Source: JAKPQD01 sp029572965 (lineage in GTDB: Bacteria; Bacteroidota; Bacteroidia; Bacteroidales; DTGW01). From it: a DNA stretch of 64,000 nt. The translations under genes and the position numbers were made by a program. Every line of letters begins with the position of its first letter. The first letter of the stretch is position 1. Below, one piece after another: positions 25,426-33,809 of this stretch. The stretch lies in NCBI GenBank assembly GCA_035374585.1, contig DAOSPF010000007.1, positions 13,429 through 77,428 on the forward strand, read 5' to 3'. The notes beneath the pieces are model-generated. The model was not told the origin of the DNA. It saw only the letters and a program-made list of their open reading frames with translations, and searched no databases.

Positions 25426-26206
25426 TCTGATAAAAGATTTACAAGAGATAAAGCAGTCGCTTGATTGGCTTGTCATTCATTTCAATACTCCTGCATTTAT
25501 TGAAAAAGACCCTATATCTGTTCCTCACAGGTTCAGTAAAAAGGAAGATATCGAGATTGCTGCATTTCTGGCAGCCACTATTGCCTGGGGGCAGCGTACA
25601 ACGATATTGAACAATGCCAACAAACTCATGGGGTTGATGGACAATGCTCCGTATGATTTTGTTACCGGCCATACTCAAAAGGATTTGCAGCGTCTTAATG
25701 GTTTTGTACACCGCACGTTTAATGAGGTGGACTGTATATTTTTTATAAAATCCTTACAAAATATCTATTCCAGGCATAATGGGCTTGAAGGGGTTTTTAA
25801 TACCGGGTTTCATCATGATAATACTGTTTTTTCGGCTTTAGTGTATTTTCGAAAACTATTTTTTGAAACCGAACATCAATACCGAAGTGAAAAGCATATT
25901 TCTGACGTAACAAAAGGCGCTGCAGCAAAGCGCATCAACATGTTTTTGCGTTGGATGGTACGTCAGGACAAGTGTGGCGTTGATTTTGGTATCTGGCGAA
26001 ATATCCCGGCCTCTGCATTAATGCTGCCTTTAGATGTGCATACAGCTAATAGTGCCAGGCAGTTGGGGCTTTTGGTGCGTACCCAAAATGACTGGAAAGC
26101 CGTTGAGGAAATTATGTCCGTTTTGCGTAAATTTGACCCGCATGACCCTGTAAAATACGATTTTGCATTATTTGGGGCCAGTATTGAAAAGATTTTTTTA
26201 AAGTAA
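25409..26206 (+). CDS. TIGR02757/DUF2400 family protein
   Basis: 265 residues beginning at TTG (25409), with no earlier ATG in frame; TTG at 25415 is an alternative. The pattern WGQRTTILNNANKLMGLMDNAPYDFV, DCGVDFGIW-like segment (KCGVDFGIW), SALMLPLDVHT and the C-terminal FDPHDPVKYDFALFG is that of a Bacteroidota-typical family related to helix-hairpin-helix DNA-glycosylase-like proteins. Its molecular function is not established. Overlap with lolD shows translational coupling. Confidence 0.85.
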   Translation: MLLPNNLIKDLQEIKQSLDWLVIHFNTPAFIEKDPISVPHRFSKKEDIEIAAFLAATIAWGQRTTILNNANKLMGLMDNAPYDFVTGHTQKDLQRLNGFVHRTFNEVDCIFFIKSLQNIYSRHNGLEGVFNTGFHHDNTVFSALVYFRKLFFETEHQYRSEKHISDVTKGAAAKRINMFLRWMVRQDKCGVDFGIWRNIPASALMLPLDVHTANSARQLGLLVRTQNDWKAVEEIMSVLRKFDPHDPVKYDFALFGASIEKIFLK

Positions 26207-26220
26207 TACAATTATAAACG

Positions 26221-26931
26221 TTGGCAAATTCTTATTTTCAGTTTAAAAAATTTACCATCAACCAGGAAAAATGCGGTATGCCTGTTAATACCGATAGTGT
26301 ATTGCTCGGGGCATGGGCTAATGTTGATAATTGTAATAAAATATTGGACATTGGCACTGGAACTGGCATTTTATCTTTAATGATGGCGCAACGTTGCAAT
26401 GCAACCATTGATGCAGTTGAGATTGATGAAGCATCTTATTTGCAAGCCCTTACCAATTTTGAACAGAGCGATTGGGGTGACCGTATAAATGCTTATTTCT
26501 GTTCAATTCAGGAGTTTGCTGCTTCTACTTCCAGTAAATACGAGCTGTTGATATGCAACCCGCCGTATTTTGCCAATGCAGTAAAGAGCACCAATCATCA
26601 AAAAAAGACGGCAAGGCATACCGATACGCTTAGCTTTGAAAACCTTATCAGCGCTACAATGCATTTGCTTGAAGATAAGGGGCGGCTATCATTGATATTG
26701 CCTTATTCCGAAGGCTGCATCTTTATTGCTTTAGCTGCAAAAGAAGGATTGTTCTGTGTACGTAAAACCAATGTAAAATCAGTGACTCATGCACCTATAA
26801 CACGTTTATTGCTCGAATTTGCTACACTTCCTCAACAAGTAGCAGAAGATTATCTTGTTATTGCTGATGAACAGAACAATTATTCAGATAAGTTCAGGCA
26901 TTTGACAGTTGATTTTTATAAGTTTTTTTAA
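26221..26931 (+). CDS. tRNA1(Val) adenine-N6 methyltransferase-like (TrmN6/YfiC)
   Basis: 236 residues from a TTG start at 26221 (MANSYFQFKKFTI). SAM motif ILDIGTGTGILSLMMAQR, then the substrate-adenine motif NPPYF in ELLICNPPYFANA, with KCGMPVNTDSVLLGAW at the front, the hallmark of the TrmN6 family. It would modify A37 of tRNA-Val. It follows the TIGR02757 gene by 14 bases and likely shares its transcript. Confidence 0.9.
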   Translation: MANSYFQFKKFTINQEKCGMPVNTDSVLLGAWANVDNCNKILDIGTGTGILSLMMAQRCNATIDAVEIDEASYLQALTNFEQSDWGDRINAYFCSIQEFAASTSSKYELLICNPPYFANAVKSTNHQKKTARHTDTLSFENLISATMHLLEDKGRLSLILPYSEGCIFIALAAKEGLFCVRKTNVKSVTHAPITRLLLEFATLPQQVAEDYLVIADEQNNYSDKFRHLTVDFYKFF

Positions 26932-26990
26932 AATACGGTTATTTCTGTTAAGAGGCTGTTAAAGAATATCATTCAGCTGCTGTAATAGTG

Positions 26991-26998
26991 TAAATTTG
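26991..26998 (+). promoter_or_regulatory. -7 promoter box for the two-component operon
   Basis: TAAATTTG, 50 bases ahead of the histidine kinase ATG; fits TAnnTTTG. Confidence 0.5.
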
Positions 26999-27047
26999 CC
27001 CGTAAATTAATAAATTGCAAAGACGTTAGAAGTTTTATTTATTTTTC

Positions 27048-28304
27048 ATGAAAAACCGCGCAATTACTATTATCGTCGTTTTGTCTTCAATAGCAATGTT
27101 GGGGCTTATTGCAGCGCAGGCTTATTGGGTAAATAAAGCTTATGACCTGTCGCAAAAGCACTTTGAACATAGGGTTTATTCAGGATTATATGGCGCTATG
27201 CTCGAAATATCATGGAACAAGAAACCTATGCCAAAAGATTCGGCCAATATGACCGAAGCTCAGATTTTACTTGCCAGAGTACGTCCAGGATCTGTTGATA
27301 CTTCTCTATATCGCCATTTTGGTTATAACCAGGTGGATAATAAATACGAATTTGCTATAGTGCTAAACAGTAACGATTCTATTGTTTACCAATCGCCGGG
27401 TTATGTAAGAGATGTAAAAAAAGAAAAGGTTTTTAAAAAGTGTTTGTGGTACATGCCTTCTATGAAAAACTTTAGTATCAGGGTCATATTTCCTCAGATA
27501 CAAAAAACCTTGGTGGGCGATATTTGGTTTTGGCTTTTTTTGTCTGGTTTTTTTCTGATGGTGGTAATTCTTTGTTTTGCCGCAATACTTATATTGGCTT
27601 ATAAGAACAAAAAGCTTTCAGAAATGAAGACAGACTTTATCAACAATATTACTCATGAGTTTAAAACACCAATCAGTACAATATCTCTGGCTTCTGAGAT
27701 TTTGGTAAACGTAAACCAGGCTTCTCACCTGGATAAAGTAAAAAGGTATGCCAGTATTATTCAGGAAGAAAACAGAAGAATGCAAATGCAGGTGGAACAA
27801 GTTCTTCGTATGTCCAAACTGGATAAAAAGGAGTATGAGCTGAACAAAGAAAATATAGACCTTAATGAACTCGTTACAAATGCTGTTCAAAACCTGTGTC
27901 TTGATTTGGACAACCCTGCAATAAAAATACACTTTTCATTGTCTGACAAAAAAATTGAAATGCTGGCCGACCCTGTACATTTGACCAATATTATTAAAAA
28001 CCTTGTTGATAATGCCTGTAAATATTCAAAAGGAAACCCGCAGATTACAGTTTGCACAAGCTTGAACAATACGTATGCTACCATTTCTGTAGCCGACAAA
28101 GGAATAGGCATTGAACATGACAAGCAAAAGTATATTTTCGAAAAATTTTATCGCATACCAACTGGCGATGTTCATGACGTTAAAGGTTCTGGTATTGGGC
28201 TTTATTACGTTAAGGTTATGACTGAAGCACATGGGGGAAAAGTAATTGTTAAAAGTGAACCGGGCAAAGGTTCCCAATTTGATATAGTTTTACCTCTTAA
28301 ATAA
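27048..28304 (+). CDS. Sensor histidine kinase (RprX-like)
   Basis: 418 residues: membrane helix 1 (about 6-26), a periplasmic sensor region (about 27-155), helix 2 (about 160-185), HisKA with the phospho-accepting His in NNITHEFKTPIST (about residue 205) and HATPase_c with NLVDNACKYSKG (N box), DKGIGIEHD (G1) and GSGIGLYYVK (G2). Architecture and operon with an OmpR-type regulator fit the Bacteroides RprX/RprY system; the signal is unknown. Confidence 0.92.
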   Translation: MKNRAITIIVVLSSIAMLGLIAAQAYWVNKAYDLSQKHFEHRVYSGLYGAMLEISWNKKPMPKDSANMTEAQILLARVRPGSVDTSLYRHFGYNQVDNKYEFAIVLNSNDSIVYQSPGYVRDVKKEKVFKKCLWYMPSMKNFSIRVIFPQIQKTLVGDIWFWLFLSGFFLMVVILCFAAILILAYKNKKLSEMKTDFINNITHEFKTPISTISLASEILVNVNQASHLDKVKRYASIIQEENRRMQMQVEQVLRMSKLDKKEYELNKENIDLNELVTNAVQNLCLDLDNPAIKIHFSLSDKKIEMLADPVHLTNIIKNLVDNACKYSKGNPQITVCTSLNNTYATISVADKGIGIEHDKQKYIFEKFYRIPTGDVHDVKGSGIGLYYVKVMTEAHGGKVIVKSEPGKGSQFDIVLPLK

Positions 28305-28321
28305 TTGACAACCCATATAAA

Positions 28322-29023
28322 ATGAAAAACAAAGGAAACATATTACTTGTAGAAGATGATAAAAATCTTGGGTTTATCATCAAAGATTTTTTACACGAAT
28401 CTGGTTACCATGTAGATCTGGCCGAAAATGGGCAGAGTGCTTTGGCCATCTTCGGGACTAAAAGCTTTGATTTGGTTCTTTTGGATGTTATGTTACCTAT
28501 AATTGATGGATTCTCTGTTGCAGAAACAATAAAAGCTAAGAATGCTATTGTCCCTATTATTTTCTTAACTGCACGCTCATTGGATGATGATAAAATACGC
28601 GGTTTGAAAATTGGCGCTGACGATTATATCACTAAACCTTTTAGTACAGAAGAACTATTACTCCGTGTTGAAGCTGTATTGCGCCGCACAAAAGGCCATG
28701 TTGCCAATGTTGTTGTTTCGCAAGAAATATTTCAAATCGGTTCTTATACTTTCGACTCATCTAACCAAACTATTACCCTTGGAGATGATGTAAAAATGCT
28801 TACCCGCAAAGAAGCAGATTTGCTAAGGCTTCTTTGTATAAACAAAAACCAGCTTGTACGCCGCGATTTTGCCCTTAAACTCATTTGGGGCGAAGATGAT
28901 TATTTCATGGGCAGGAGCATGGATGTTTATATCACTAAGCTACGTAAAATATTGAAAGACGACCCGTCCATCCAAATTCAGAACGTTCATAGGACTGGTT
29001 TTAAGCTTGAAGTAAAAGACTAA
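28322..29023 (+). CDS. OmpR-family response regulator (RprY-like)
   Basis: 233 residues. The receiver domain (about 5-120) has the acidic pair EDD, the phosphorylation Asp in LVLLDVMLP and the Lys in DYITKPF. The C-terminal winged-helix domain shows LTRKEADLLRLLCINKNQLVRR and DVYITKLRKIL. It is the cognate partner of the kinase 17 bases upstream. Target genes cannot be told here. Confidence 0.94.
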   Translation: MKNKGNILLVEDDKNLGFIIKDFLHESGYHVDLAENGQSALAIFGTKSFDLVLLDVMLPIIDGFSVAETIKAKNAIVPIIFLTARSLDDDKIRGLKIGADDYITKPFSTEELLLRVEAVLRRTKGHVANVVVSQEIFQIGSYTFDSSNQTITLGDDVKMLTRKEADLLRLLCINKNQLVRRDFALKLIWGEDDYFMGRSMDVYITKLRKILKDDPSIQIQNVHRTGFKLEVKD

Positions 29024-29026
29024 TGC

Positions 29027-29284
29027 TTAGAAAGGGTAACCATGATTGGCCTTATCTTTATTTTCTTCAATAATAGCTGAATTTTCTTTTATCTCATTGG
29101 TGGTATCCTGCACTTCCTTTTTTAAATGGGATGTTTCGCGTGCTATCTCTTCTTTTATTTCATCGCTGGCTTTCTTTATTTCGTTAATACCCTTGCCTAA
29201 GCTGCGTGCAAAGCCCGGAATCTTGTCTGCACCAAATAATACAAGTATGGCAAGTAAAATCAAAAGAATCTCAGAACCGCCCAT
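29027..29284 (-). CDS. TatA/TatB-like translocase protein
   Basis: 85 residues from the ATG at 29284 (MGGSEILLILLAILVLFGADKIP). One N-terminal helix, the FGADKIPGFARSLGKG hinge and a long amphipathic, Glu/Lys-rich tail. The tail is longer than in the TatA at 576, so it may play the TatB-like role. It is convergent with the response regulator, 3 bases apart. Confidence 0.88.
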   Translation of the reverse strand: MGGSEILLILLAILVLFGADKIPGFARSLGKGINEIKKASDEIKEEIARETSHLKKEVQDTTNEIKENSAIIEENKDKANHGYPF

Positions 29285-29366
29285 TTTCTTATTTTTGTAC
29301 AAATTTACTTATTTTCAGTCAATCTAAATATTAAAGAAAAATATTGGAATCTTTGTTTATTATTCA

Positions 29367-29837
29367 TTATTCATGATGGTACGGCTCATTATTGATAATG
29401 GTAAAAGCCCTGTATAGCTGTTCCAAAAAAATAGTCCTTACAATCTGATGCGAAAATGTCATCTTTGAAAGCGATATCTTATATTGTGCCCTGTTTATAA
29501 CGGATTCGTCAAAGCCATAAGCACCACCAATAATAAAAACAAGCCTTTTACAACCTGAGTTCATTTGTCCCTGAATAAAACTGGCAAATTCAGGTGAAGT
29601 GTATTGGTTGCCCCGCTCATCGAGCAAGACGACTTTGTCTGTTGGTTCAATTTGCTGCAACAGCAAGCTGGCTTCCTGGCGTTTTATTACCTGGGTATCT
29701 GCTACATTACCTTTTTTCTGGGTAACTTCCTTGACCTGAAAGTTCAGGTATCGCGATATTCGTTCTGTGTATAATTGAATACCTTGCGAAACAAAGGTGA
29801 AATCTGTCTTTCCGGTAACCAGCAGTAAAACTTTCAT
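29367..29837 (-). CDS. rlmH: 23S rRNA pseudouridine-1915 N3-methyltransferase
   Basis: 156 residues from the ATG at 29837 (MKVLLLVTGKT), the usual RlmH length; the frame opening at 29906 overruns the promoter. SPOUT-fold signatures: VVLLDERGNQYTSPEFA, FIIGGAYGFDESV and the C-terminal RTIFLEQLYRAFTIINNEPYHHE, which is nearly invariant in the family. It methylates the modified pseudouridine at the ribosomal decoding interface. Confidence 0.96.
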   Translation of the reverse strand: MKVLLLVTGKTDFTFVSQGIQLYTERISRYLNFQVKEVTQKKGNVADTQVIKRQEASLLLQQIEPTDKVVLLDERGNQYTSPEFASFIQGQMNSGCKRLVFIIGGAYGFDESVINRAQYKISLSKMTFSHQIVRTIFLEQLYRAFTIINNEPYHHE

Positions 29838-29884
29838 GAAATGTTGTTTTGCATTTTGAAATATCATTATTTTGCGGCGAAATG

Positions 29885-29892
29885 CAAAGGTA
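29885..29892 (-). promoter_or_regulatory. -7 promoter box for rlmH
   Basis: Reverse strand reads TACCTTTG, 47 bases ahead of the rlmH ATG. Confidence 0.5.
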
Positions 29893-29976
29893 CTGAAGAT
29901 TTTCAATTGAAATCGGGGTTAATTTCTACTAATATTTAACATAGTTTTGTGCTTAGTTTTTTTTAATATTTTTCAC

Positions 29977-29984
29977 TACTTTTG
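29977..29984 (+). promoter_or_regulatory. -7 promoter box for the DUF5678-like/retropepsin pair
   Basis: TACTTTTG fits TAnnTTTG, 45 bases before the ATG at 30030. Confidence 0.45.
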
Positions 29985-30029
29985 CCTTCATTTTTTTACT
30001 ATCTTTAAAAGCAAATAAAAATAAGTGCC

Positions 30030-30260
30030 ATGTTTGAAAAAGAACTTGAAATATTTAAGAAAATAAAAGCCGATTTACTTTCTCAATATTCGGGTGGATT
30101 TGTGGTTATTAAAGGTGACGAAGTATTAGGCGTATGGCAATCAAGATTAGATGCTCTTAAATCAGGGATTGATAAATATGGTGACGTTCCATTTTTAGTC
30201 AAAAATATTAATGAGAGCGACATAGTTATCAATTTTTCAAGAAATTTAATATTTGCATAA
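30030..30260 (+). CDS. Small DUF5678-like protein
   Basis: 76 residues, no signal peptide. QYSGGFVVIKGDEVLGVWQS followed by a helix and a closing KYGDVPFLVKNI matches the pattern of short DUF5678-type proteins ('holds ... vvIkdgevvg ... eeAl ... yg ... fLVk'). Function unknown. It ends 2 bases before a retropepsin-like gene, so the two are surely co-transcribed and perhaps work together. Confidence 0.75.
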   Translation: MFEKELEIFKKIKADLLSQYSGGFVVIKGDEVLGVWQSRLDALKSGIDKYGDVPFLVKNINESDIVINFSRNLIFA

Positions 30261-30262
30261 GT

Positions 30263-30691
30263 ATGCCTGTGTTCCCTAATAGGGTGCCTAATTTACAACA
30301 AATTGGCCCAATAGTTGAAGTTGTAATATTTCCTTCACAACCTATCTATATAAAAATGCGAAATGAAGGCCAAAATCCACCTTCAAAAAAAGTTATTGCT
30401 CTTATTGATACAGGAGCAAGTGGTTCTTGTATCAATGACCCAATAGCAAAAGAATTAGGTTTAATTGCTCGTGATGTAGTTCCTGTCCAAACACCTTCTG
30501 GCACATCTCAACAACCAATCTACGATTTAGGATTTTCTCTTCCAAGTTTAACTGCAAATATCATCCCTATACAAGCATTAGGCTCTGATTTAGAAAAACA
30601 ACCATATGATGCATTAATTGGTAGAGATATTTTATCTTTTTGCACTCTTATTTATAATGGTTGGGATAATTCATATCAGTTGCACATCTAA
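30263..30691 (+). CDS. Retropepsin-like aspartic protease
   Basis: 142 residues, no signal peptide. The catalytic motif of retroviral-type proteases is visible as ALIDTGASGSCIN (D-T-G at about residues 51-53), and the second conserved element as LIGRDIL near residue 120. Such one-domain proteins work as homodimers. Substrate unknown; the partner is the DUF5678-like gene just upstream. Base composition is more AT-rich than the following nadC, consistent with acquisition. Confidence 0.85.
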   Translation: MPVFPNRVPNLQQIGPIVEVVIFPSQPIYIKMRNEGQNPPSKKVIALIDTGASGSCINDPIAKELGLIARDVVPVQTPSGTSQQPIYDLGFSLPSLTANIIPIQALGSDLEKQPYDALIGRDILSFCTLIYNGWDNSYQLHI

Positions 30692-30727
30692 ACAAATGCA
30701 CAGAGCTGTTTTGACATTACATACATT

Positions 30728-31579
30728 ATGGAAATCAGGAAAGAAGATATTTTACCATTTTTAAAAGTTGTTATTGCCGAAGATTTAGGCGATGGAGACC
30801 ATACATCTCTTGCTACTATTGACCCTGAACAACGAGAAAAGGCCCAGTTGATTGTAAAACAAGAAGGTATCATTGCTGGCATTGATGTAGCCCGTATGGT
30901 GTTTGAATTATTAGACAGTACAGTAACCTTTACCCCATTGATGCAAGATGGCAGGCAGGTTAAGTTTGGCGAAATAGCCTTTATTGTTGAGGGACGGACA
31001 CAAACTATGCTACAGGCCGAACGTATTGTGCTCAATATTATGCAGCGCATGAGTGGTATTGCAACCCAGACAAATACTTATGTCAAGAAGTTGGAAGGAA
31101 CCAAAACCAAGGTGCTTGATACCCGTAAAACAACTCCTTGCATGCGACTGCTTGATAAATATGCTGTCAAGATTGGAGGGGGCGAGAATCACCGAATTGG
31201 CTTGTATGATATGATATTAATAAAAGATAACCATATTGATTTTGCTGGAGGAATTGAAAAAGCCCTTGAAAAAACTTATCAGTACCTCAAAGAAAAAAAT
31301 AAAAACCTCAAAGTCGAAATTGAAGCCCGTTCGCTTAGCGATGTTCAGCGAATCCTCAATTTTGGCAGGGTTGACCGCATTATGCTTGACAATTTTACCC
31401 CGGCTCTAACTAAACAAGCCGTAGAACTCATTGCCGGGAAGGCTGAGATTGAATCATCTGGTAATATTACCATTGAAAATATCAGGGATTATGCCGAATG
31501 TGGCGTTGATTATATTTCTGTTGGCGCATTAACGCACCAAATCAAGAGCCTTGACCTCAGTTTGAAAGCAATTAAGTAA
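30728..31579 (+). CDS. nadC: Nicotinate-nucleotide pyrophosphorylase (quinolinate phosphoribosyltransferase)
   Basis: 283 residues. Motifs: EDLGDGDHTSLAT, ERIVLNIMQRMSGIAT, DTRKTTPCMRLLDKYAVKIGG, HRIGLYDMILIKDNH and VDYISVGALTH. It makes nicotinate mononucleotide from quinolinate and PRPP in de novo NAD synthesis. The nadA and nadB genes are not in the window. Confidence 0.96.
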   Translation: MEIRKEDILPFLKVVIAEDLGDGDHTSLATIDPEQREKAQLIVKQEGIIAGIDVARMVFELLDSTVTFTPLMQDGRQVKFGEIAFIVEGRTQTMLQAERIVLNIMQRMSGIATQTNTYVKKLEGTKTKVLDTRKTTPCMRLLDKYAVKIGGGENHRIGLYDMILIKDNHIDFAGGIEKALEKTYQYLKEKNKNLKVEIEARSLSDVQRILNFGRVDRIMLDNFTPALTKQAVELIAGKAEIESSGNITIENIRDYAECGVDYISVGALTHQIKSLDLSLKAIK

Positions 31580-31602
31580 ATCTTCAATTAACAATTATTG
31601 CT

Positions 31603-32460
31603 CTAAATCTTCACCCTGTCAAAACCTTCGCCATATACGCCCATGACGCTGCTCATAGAAATAAAGGCTTGCGGGTCTTCTTCATTGGTAATACGCAATA
31701 CCGCTGCTGACTCGTATTTGCGTACAACAATGAGCAATATGTCCATGTTTTGTTTAGAGTACCAGCCTTGACCTTTTATTAAAGTTATGCCACGGCCAAC
31801 TTCATCGGATACCCGTTGGGCTATTTGCTCGTGTTTCTTGCTGAAAATAAGAATTTGGTATGATTGATTGGTGCCTTCAAGAATCAGGTCTATAACATAC
31901 GAGGTGATAGCCATTGTTACGTAGCCATACACTATTTTTTCAAGACTATAAAACAGAAAGTACGATGAACCAATGATAATAACATCCTGATAAAGGATTA
32001 GACGTCCTAATCGGATGTTTTTATATTTATGGATAATTAAAGCCGTTATATCTGTGCCACCTGTACTACCCCCTTGCGAAAAAACAAGTCCAACACCAGC
32101 ACCTGATAATATTCCTCCTATAACAGTTGCCATAAAAGCATCTTTAACAATCGGAGCTGTAAAAAATGGCTGCAGTATAGTAAAGAAGACCGACAATCCA
32201 ATAACCCCATATACCGTTTGTATTCCAAACTTTAGACCTAAAATACGGATGGATATTAGTATAAGAATGACGTTTAAAATCAGATACGTAAGCCCTATGG
32301 GCAGTTTGATAGCGTAAAACAGCAGGGCACATAAGCCACTCAATCCGCCACCTGTTATCTGAGCAGGTATCAAAAATGCCATCCAGCCAATGGCCGTGAG
32401 TAATAGGCCAAAGGTGATGATGGCATGGGATTTTATCTTTTGTTTTAAATCTTTCGGCAT
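31603..32460 (-). CDS. YitT family membrane protein (paralogue)
   Basis: 285 residues, with LIPAQITGGGLSGLCALLFY, SQGGSTGGTDITALIIHKYKN and the DUF2179 end (VGRGITLIKGQGWYSK; MSSVMGVYGEGFD). It has the same layout as the 6579 gene but diverged. Substrate unknown. A promoter box lies 24 bases upstream. Confidence 0.92.
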   Translation of the reverse strand: MPKDLKQKIKSHAIITFGLLLTAIGWMAFLIPAQITGGGLSGLCALLFYAIKLPIGLTYLILNVILILISIRILGLKFGIQTVYGVIGLSVFFTILQPFFTAPIVKDAFMATVIGGILSGAGVGLVFSQGGSTGGTDITALIIHKYKNIRLGRLILYQDVIIIGSSYFLFYSLEKIVYGYVTMAITSYVIDLILEGTNQSYQILIFSKKHEQIAQRVSDEVGRGITLIKGQGWYSKQNMDILLIVVRKYESAAVLRITNEEDPQAFISMSSVMGVYGEGFDRVKI

Positions 32461-32483
32461 ACCAGTTTCAAATGAACTGGTAC

Positions 32484-32491
32484 CAAAGATA
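32484..32491 (-). promoter_or_regulatory. -7 promoter box for the yitT-like gene
   Basis: Reverse strand reads TATCTTTG, 24 bases before the ATG at 32460. Confidence 0.5.
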
Positions 32492-32526
32492 ATTTAATAT
32501 GCTGGTTTTCTGCTATAAAGCTTCGA

Positions 32527-33630
32527 CTATTTAAAAAAATCAATGGTTGTTATCAAATCTTTTGAACGATCAGCCAATAATGTTGAGCTTTCAGATAACC
32601 TTTCCGAAACTACCACCGTCTCCTGGCTTGAGTTGTTAAGCTCTTGCATAGAGTTGTTTATTTGCTGTATCCCGATAAGTTGTTCGCTACAAGCAGAGGA
32701 AATTTCCTGCATAAAGGAGGAGTTGTTGTCAATGTTAGGAATCAGGTCGATGAGGAGCTGGTTTGTCTTTGAAGTTGACTCTACCATTTGTTGTACCAAT
32801 GTTTGAATCTCGTCGGCAGCAATTTTGCTTCGTTCTGCAAGCTTCCGTACCTCTGCAGCAACAACTGCAAAACCTTTACCATGTTCACCAGCCCTGGCTG
32901 CTTCTACTGCTGCATTTAGCGCAAGAATATTTGTTTGGAATGCTATGTCATTGATAATGGTAATTCTTTGTTTTATTATCTCCATATTCGAAAAGCTTTC
33001 AGAAGATACAGTGCTTACTTCTTTAAGTTTTTCAACAGAGGTTTTGGCTACTTTATCTGTGTTAGCTGCATTTTGGTGTGTTTGTGCCAGGTGGGCACTC
33101 ATTTCTTCAACAGATGAAGAAACCATTTCTGCAGTGGCAGCTTGTTCGCTGGCAAGGCTGGCAAGGTTTTCTGCATCTGAAGTAAGCGCCTGGCTTGCTT
33201 CAGAAAGGTTTTTTGAAGTTTCGCCAATTTGGGTTACCAGGCGGCGTAAAGTGCTTTTGTGCCTGTTCAGCGCTTTTGATATATCTCCTATTTCATCTTC
33301 TTTGTCATATTTCAAATCTTCGTTTTCAATAGTCCCTTCTGCTAAAGCTTCTAATTGAGAACGTATCATTTCAAAAGGCTTGCGCATAATATTGCGCATC
33401 ATGATATAAGAAATTAGGATGGTTAAAAGTACTAATGGCGCAGCCCAAAAAGCATGGGTTAACGACGAAGTGCCAATGTAATAAGCAATACAAATAATAA
33501 TTACATTTGATGCGGTAATAGAATGTGTGGCATTTAGTACAAAGGACCTTTTAAAGACAATTCGTTTTATTACAGCAAATAAAATCAAACTTGTCGTTAC
33601 AATAATGATAAAAAGCGTTGTTTTGTCCAT
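32527..33630 (-). CDS. Methyl-accepting chemotaxis protein without periplasmic sensor domain
   Basis: 367 residues. Three hydrophobic segments (about 5-22, 41-55, 58-80) leave no periplasmic ligand domain. A HAMP-like segment (MRKPFEMIRSQLEALAEGTI) leads into the signalling coiled coil, whose hairpin tip is visible as QTNILALNAAVEAARAGEHG with GFAVVAAEVRKLAERS. The hairpin contacts CheW and CheA in the cytoplasm. No che genes are nearby. It probably senses membrane state, redox or a cytoplasmic cue; that is inference. Confidence 0.92.
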   Translation of the reverse strand: MDKTTLFIIIVTTSLILFAVIKRIVFKRSFVLNATHSITASNVIIICIAYYIGTSSLTHAFWAAPLVLLTILISYIMMRNIMRKPFEMIRSQLEALAEGTIENEDLKYDKEDEIGDISKALNRHKSTLRRLVTQIGETSKNLSEASQALTSDAENLASLASEQAATAEMVSSSVEEMSAHLAQTHQNAANTDKVAKTSVEKLKEVSTVSSESFSNMEIIKQRITIINDIAFQTNILALNAAVEAARAGEHGKGFAVVAAEVRKLAERSKIAADEIQTLVQQMVESTSKTNQLLIDLIPNIDNNSSFMQEISSACSEQLIGIQQINNSMQELNNSSQETVVVSERLSESSTLLADRSKDLITTIDFFK

Positions 33631-33752
33631 GTTCGTATAGGTATTGGTTTATAGTAGGTTCGCTAAAATTATACTAAAAAAAAATATCTAAACAACTTTT
33701 GGTTTTATTTTAGTTCAGTAAAATGCTTAATAGCTTTATTTTATTGGCAAAT

Positions 33753-33793
33753 AAAAAGGTCATAAAAGAAATCTCCTTTATGACCTTTTTTAT
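33753..33793. terminator. Bidirectional rho-independent terminator
   Basis: Stem AAAAAGGTCATAAA paired with TTTATGACCTTTTT around an 8- to 10-base loop, with A and T runs on both sides. It lies downstream of the GH97 gene and can end its leftward transcript. Confidence 0.8.
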
Positions 33794-33809
33794 AGTAAAA
33801 AACTAATTG

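Noticed and set aside
32825..33358. A 177-residue frame opposite the chemoreceptor.
   Set aside because: It is antisense to the highly conserved signalling hairpin and low in complexity.
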